DNA of 15,425 bases from assembly GCA_031272655.1 (NCBI GenBank), contig JAISTJ010000098.1, positions 1-15,425 of the forward strand. Direction: 5' to 3'. The position numbers and the translations under genes are program-made. Positions 12,848-15,425 of this stretch are shown here, piece after piece. The notes beneath the pieces were generated by a model, which made no database searches, was not told the DNA's origin, and saw only the letters and a list, made by a program, of their open reading frames with translations. Positions within the stretch are counted from its first letter, which is position 1. The number at the start of each line of letters is the position of its first letter. This DNA comes from Tannerella sp. (lineage in GTDB: Bacteria > Bacteroidota > Bacteroidia > Bacteroidales > Tannerellaceae).

Positions 12848-15193
12848 TTACTTCTTGCTTTTACGGGCAAACCTGCCTTTTGCGGCGGGTTTGTCTTTGC
12901 TTGCAGCAATGATTTTCATACATTCTTCGACCGTAAGCGCCTTAGGATCAATGGTTTTTGCGAGGCGATAATTTGAGCCTTTATAAGCGATATACGGGCC
13001 AAAGCGTCCGTTCAAAACCTCAAGTTCCGGCTCCGAATCAAACGTTTTGATATGTTTTTCTTCATCTTTCTTACGTTTGTTTTTTATCAGTTCGATTGAC
13101 TCTTCAAGGGTTATCGTCATGGCGTTCAGGGTTTTAGGGATGGAAATATAAATCCCGTCATGGCGTATGAACGGACCGAACCGGCCTATGCCTGCAATTA
13201 TTTCCTCGCCTTCATATTCGCCTACATGACGTGGCAGTTCAAACAGTTTGAGCGCTTCTTGAAGAGTTATAGTGCTGATAGACTGGCCTTTAAGCAGAGA
13301 TGCAAAGCGCGGTTTTTCGCCTTTGTCGTCCTGTTTAGCCTGCCCGATCTGGGCAATCGGCCCGTAGCGGCCTATCTTTACATACACCGGTTTGCCGCTT
13401 TCGGGGTCAATGCCCAACTCGCGTTCGCCGACTTTATGCTCGGTCTTGATGGCAGTCGCCTCTAAAACCGTCGGATGGAACGATTTGTAGAACACGTCAA
13501 TAGCTTTCGTCCATTCCAATTCGCCTTCAGCTATCGTGTCAAATTCTTTCTCTATGTTCGCAGTGAAGTTATAATCAAGTATTTCCGGAAAATGTTCTGT
13601 CAGAAAATCATTCACTACCGTACCTATATCTGTGGGCATCAGCTTGTTGCGGTCTGCGCCTACAAGCTCGGTTTTTTCCGTATCTTTGACATTTTTGTTT
13701 TTCAAAGTCAGAATGTTGTATTTCCTGTTTTCGCCTTCCTTGCTGCCGCGAATGACGTATTCGCGATTCTGAATAGTCTGAATAGTAGGCGCGTAAGTTG
13801 AAGGACGGCCGATGCCAAGCTCTTCGAGGCGATGCACGAGGCTGGCTTCAGTATAACGTGGCGGTTTCTGCGTAAAACGCTCTGTAGCAACGATTTCCTT
13901 TGGCAACAAAACGTCTTTTGCGTTTACCGACGGCAGGATTCCGTTTTCGGTTTCGTTATCCGGCTCTTCATCAAAGCTTTCCATATAGACATGCAAAAAT
14001 CCGTCAAACGTAACTATCTCTCCCTGAGCGAGAAACTTGTCGTCGTTCTTGCCGCTGATATTAATGGTGATAGTTGTTCGTTCCAGCTCTGCATCAGCCA
14101 TCTGGCAGGCTATCGTGCGTTTGTAAATGAGGTCGTAGAGGCTTTTTTCCTGCGCCGTGCCGCTGATTGCCGGGGCGTTCATGTATGTCGGACGGATAGC
14201 CTCGTGCGCTTCCTGGGCGCCTTTGCTGCTGGTATGGTACTTGCGGAACTTGTAATATCTCTCGCCATAAGTGTTCAGGATAGCTTCTTTGCCGGTGCCA
14301 AGCGCCAGATTACTAAGGTTTACCGAGTCGGTACGCATATATGTGATATGTCCCGATTCGTATAATTTCTGTGCGACCATCATTGTTTGTGAGACAGAAA
14401 AACCGAGCTTGCGGGCGGCTTCCTGCTGCAATGTCGAGGTTGTGAACGGCGGCGCAGGCGATTTTTTTACTGGCTTTTTCGAGATGTCTTCAATGCTGAA
14501 AGAACATTCCTTGCATGATTCGAGAAATGCTAACGCCTCTTTTTTGTCCTTAAGGCGGCGGTTGAGGCGGGCGTTGAGCAATGTTGAGCCGTCAGGCAAG
14601 ACGAAAGCTGCGGTAACGGAGTAGGAAGGCTTTGATACAAAGTCGTTTATCTCGCGCTCGCGTTCAACTATAAGCCTTACTGCAACCGACTGTACGCGCC
14701 CTGCCGACAGCGCCGGCTTCACTTTACGCCACAAAACGGGCGACAGCTCAAAGCCTACTATGCGGTCTAAAACCCTGCGCGCCTGCTGGGCATTGACTAA
14801 GTTCATATCTATATCACGCGGATTTTCAAGGGCATTCAATATTGCCTGCTTCGTAATCTCGTGAAATACAATTCTTTTCGTGTTATTTTTTTTCAAATCA
14901 AGCGTTTCAAACAAATGCCATGCAATAGCCTCTCCTTCACGGTCTTCATCGGAAGCGAGCAGTATCTCGGACGCTTTTTCGGACGCTTTTTTTAGTTCGG
15001 TAACAAGTTTCTTCTTGTCGGGCGAAACAACATAAACGGGAGTGTAATTTTTTTCCACCTGTATGCCAAATTCTTTGTCTTTCAAGTCGCGGATATGACC
15101 GTAACTCGACATCACCTTAAAGTCCTTTCCAAGGAACTTCTCAATAGTTTTTGCCTTCGCGGGCGATTCTACAATAACGAGATTTTTCTCCAT
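12848..15193 (-). CDS. topA: DNA topoisomerase I (type IA)
   Basis: It relaxes negatively supercoiled DNA by cutting and rejoining one strand. The 781-residue product starts with a TOPRIM domain: VIVESPAKAKTIEKF with Glu9, then the acidic triad Asp82, Asp84 and Glu86 in SDEDREGEA. The catalytic tyrosine is Tyr285 in HITYMRTDS, and the SAGRVQSVAVRLI block lies at about 163-175. The C-terminal third has repeated GxFGP-type segments (RFGPFIRHDG, RFGPYIAYKG and a related RYGPIAQIG) typical of topoisomerase C-terminal repeats, and no four-cysteine zinc fingers were seen. It ends in a lysine/arginine-rich tail (KGRFARKSKK). The ATG at 15193 follows an A-rich leader and a good promoter box. The gene is complete and appears intact. 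Confidence 0.97.
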   Translation of the reverse strand: MEKNLVIVESPAKAKTIEKFLGKDFKVMSSYGHIRDLKDKEFGIQVEKNYTPVYVVSPDKKKLVTELKKASEKASEILLASDEDREGEAIAWHLFETLDLKKNNTKRIVFHEITKQAILNALENPRDIDMNLVNAQQARRVLDRIVGFELSPVLWRKVKPALSAGRVQSVAVRLIVEREREINDFVSKPSYSVTAAFVLPDGSTLLNARLNRRLKDKKEALAFLESCKECSFSIEDISKKPVKKSPAPPFTTSTLQQEAARKLGFSVSQTMMVAQKLYESGHITYMRTDSVNLSNLALGTGKEAILNTYGERYYKFRKYHTSSKGAQEAHEAIRPTYMNAPAISGTAQEKSLYDLIYKRTIACQMADAELERTTITINISGKNDDKFLAQGEIVTFDGFLHVYMESFDEEPDNETENGILPSVNAKDVLLPKEIVATERFTQKPPRYTEASLVHRLEELGIGRPSTYAPTIQTIQNREYVIRGSKEGENRKYNILTLKNKNVKDTEKTELVGADRNKLMPTDIGTVVNDFLTEHFPEILDYNFTANIEKEFDTIAEGELEWTKAIDVFYKSFHPTVLEATAIKTEHKVGERELGIDPESGKPVYVKIGRYGPIAQIGQAKQDDKGEKPRFASLLKGQSISTITLQEALKLFELPRHVGEYEGEEIIAGIGRFGPFIRHDGIYISIPKTLNAMTITLEESIELIKNKRKKDEEKHIKTFDSEPELEVLNGRFGPYIAYKGSNYRLAKTIDPKALTVEECMKIIAASKDKPAAKGRFARKSKK

Positions 15194-15215
15194 ATTTTTT
15201 TCTTTAAAAACGCCG

Positions 15216-15223
15216 CAAAGGTA
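15216..15223 (-). promoter_or_regulatory. Promoter -7 box of topA
   Basis: TACCTTTG on the minus strand matches TAnnTTTG, 22 bases upstream of the topA ATG. A TTTG lies 15 bases further upstream (complement of 15239-15242), somewhat closer than the usual -33 spacing, so that element is uncertain. Confidence 0.65.
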
Positions 15224-15253
15224 TAAAAATTTTTAATTCAAAAGAAAAATCAC

Positions 15254-15261
15254 TACTTTTG
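15254..15261 (+). promoter_or_regulatory. Promoter -7 box of valS
   Basis: TACTTTTG matches TAnnTTTG and lies 75 bases upstream of the valS ATG, so the transcript would carry a leader of about 70 bases made mostly of the AT-rich repeat at 15284-15327. It is back-to-back with the topA promoter. Confidence 0.6.
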
Positions 15262-15283
15262 CACTCGTTTTTATACATTAAAC

Positions 15284-15327
15284 ATAAACTTATAAACTTA
15301 TAAACAATAAACTTATAAACTATAAAG
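15284..15327. repeat. Imperfect 7-8 bp tandem repeat in the valS leader
   Basis: Units read ATAAACTT, ATAAACTT, ATAAACA, ATAAACTT, ATAAACT, ATAAAG on the + strand. The unit length wobbles between seven and eight, unlike the strict heptamer arrays in the efflux operon. It lies between the promoter box and the start codon. Confidence 0.8.
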
Positions 15328-15336
15328 TAACTCTCG

Positions 15337-15425
15337 ATGGAATTAGCATCAAAATACGACCCTTCGCTTGTTGAAGACAAGTGGTATAAATATTGGATGG
15401 AGCATCGCTTCTTTGCGTCGAAGCC
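15337..15425 (+). CDS. valS: Valyl-tRNA synthetase, N-terminal start only
   Basis: From ATG 15337 the frame gives 29 complete codons before the window ends. The start, [20 protein letters not shown], is the characteristic N-terminus of bacterial valyl-tRNA synthetases, which charge tRNA-Val with valine; the catalytic motifs lie beyond the edge. The call rests on this short stretch only, but the E-x-K-W-Y-x-Y-W pattern is distinctive. Confidence 0.88.
   Translation, partial: MELASKYDPSLVEDKWYKYWMEHRFFASK

Overview
The window looks like a chromosomal piece of a Bacteroidota genome, most likely Bacteroidales. Three things point there: a SusD/RagB-type nutrient-binding lipoprotein gene; four promoter-like boxes of the Bacteroidota TAnnTTTG type placed just upstream of genes; and argS, topA and valS products that read like Bacteroidota family members. 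The exact genus cannot be told from this window. The left and right edges both cut genes.

Layout. Bases 1-1587 (+) hold the 3' part of a susD-like gene, closed by a strong intrinsic terminator (1630-1675). A palindromic dispersed repeat follows (1676-1770). Bases 1798-10949 (-) hold a four-cistron RND-type efflux operon. In transcription order it encodes a membrane-fusion lipoprotein, RND permease 1, a TolC-like outer-membrane channel and RND permease 2. Divergent from it is argS (11050-12846, +), which ends one base away from the convergent topA (12848-15193, -). Divergent from topA, the first 29 codons of valS (15337 onward, +) run off the right edge.

The efflux operon would build a tripartite pump with two different permease subunits, comparable in concept to MdtABC. 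As written here it is doubly damaged. The adaptor's lipoprotein signal peptide is in a different frame from the rest of the protein (a one-base frameshift between 10814 and 10866). Permease 2 is split by one in-frame TAA (2848-2850). Either the pump is decaying or the assembly has two errors; the sequence alone cannot decide.

The most unusual structure is the spacer DNA inside this operon. The gap between permease 1 and the channel gene is filled by 21 uninterrupted 7-bp units (6541-6687). The gap between adaptor and permease 1 is filled by 14 uninterrupted 7-bp units of a drifting sequence (9792-9889). These arrays supply the stop codons of the genes upstream of them. A looser 7-8 bp repeat lies in the valS leader. 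Part of the dispersed repeat is also read as coding sequence at the start of the channel gene. No rRNA, tRNA, CRISPR array, transposase or phage gene was seen.
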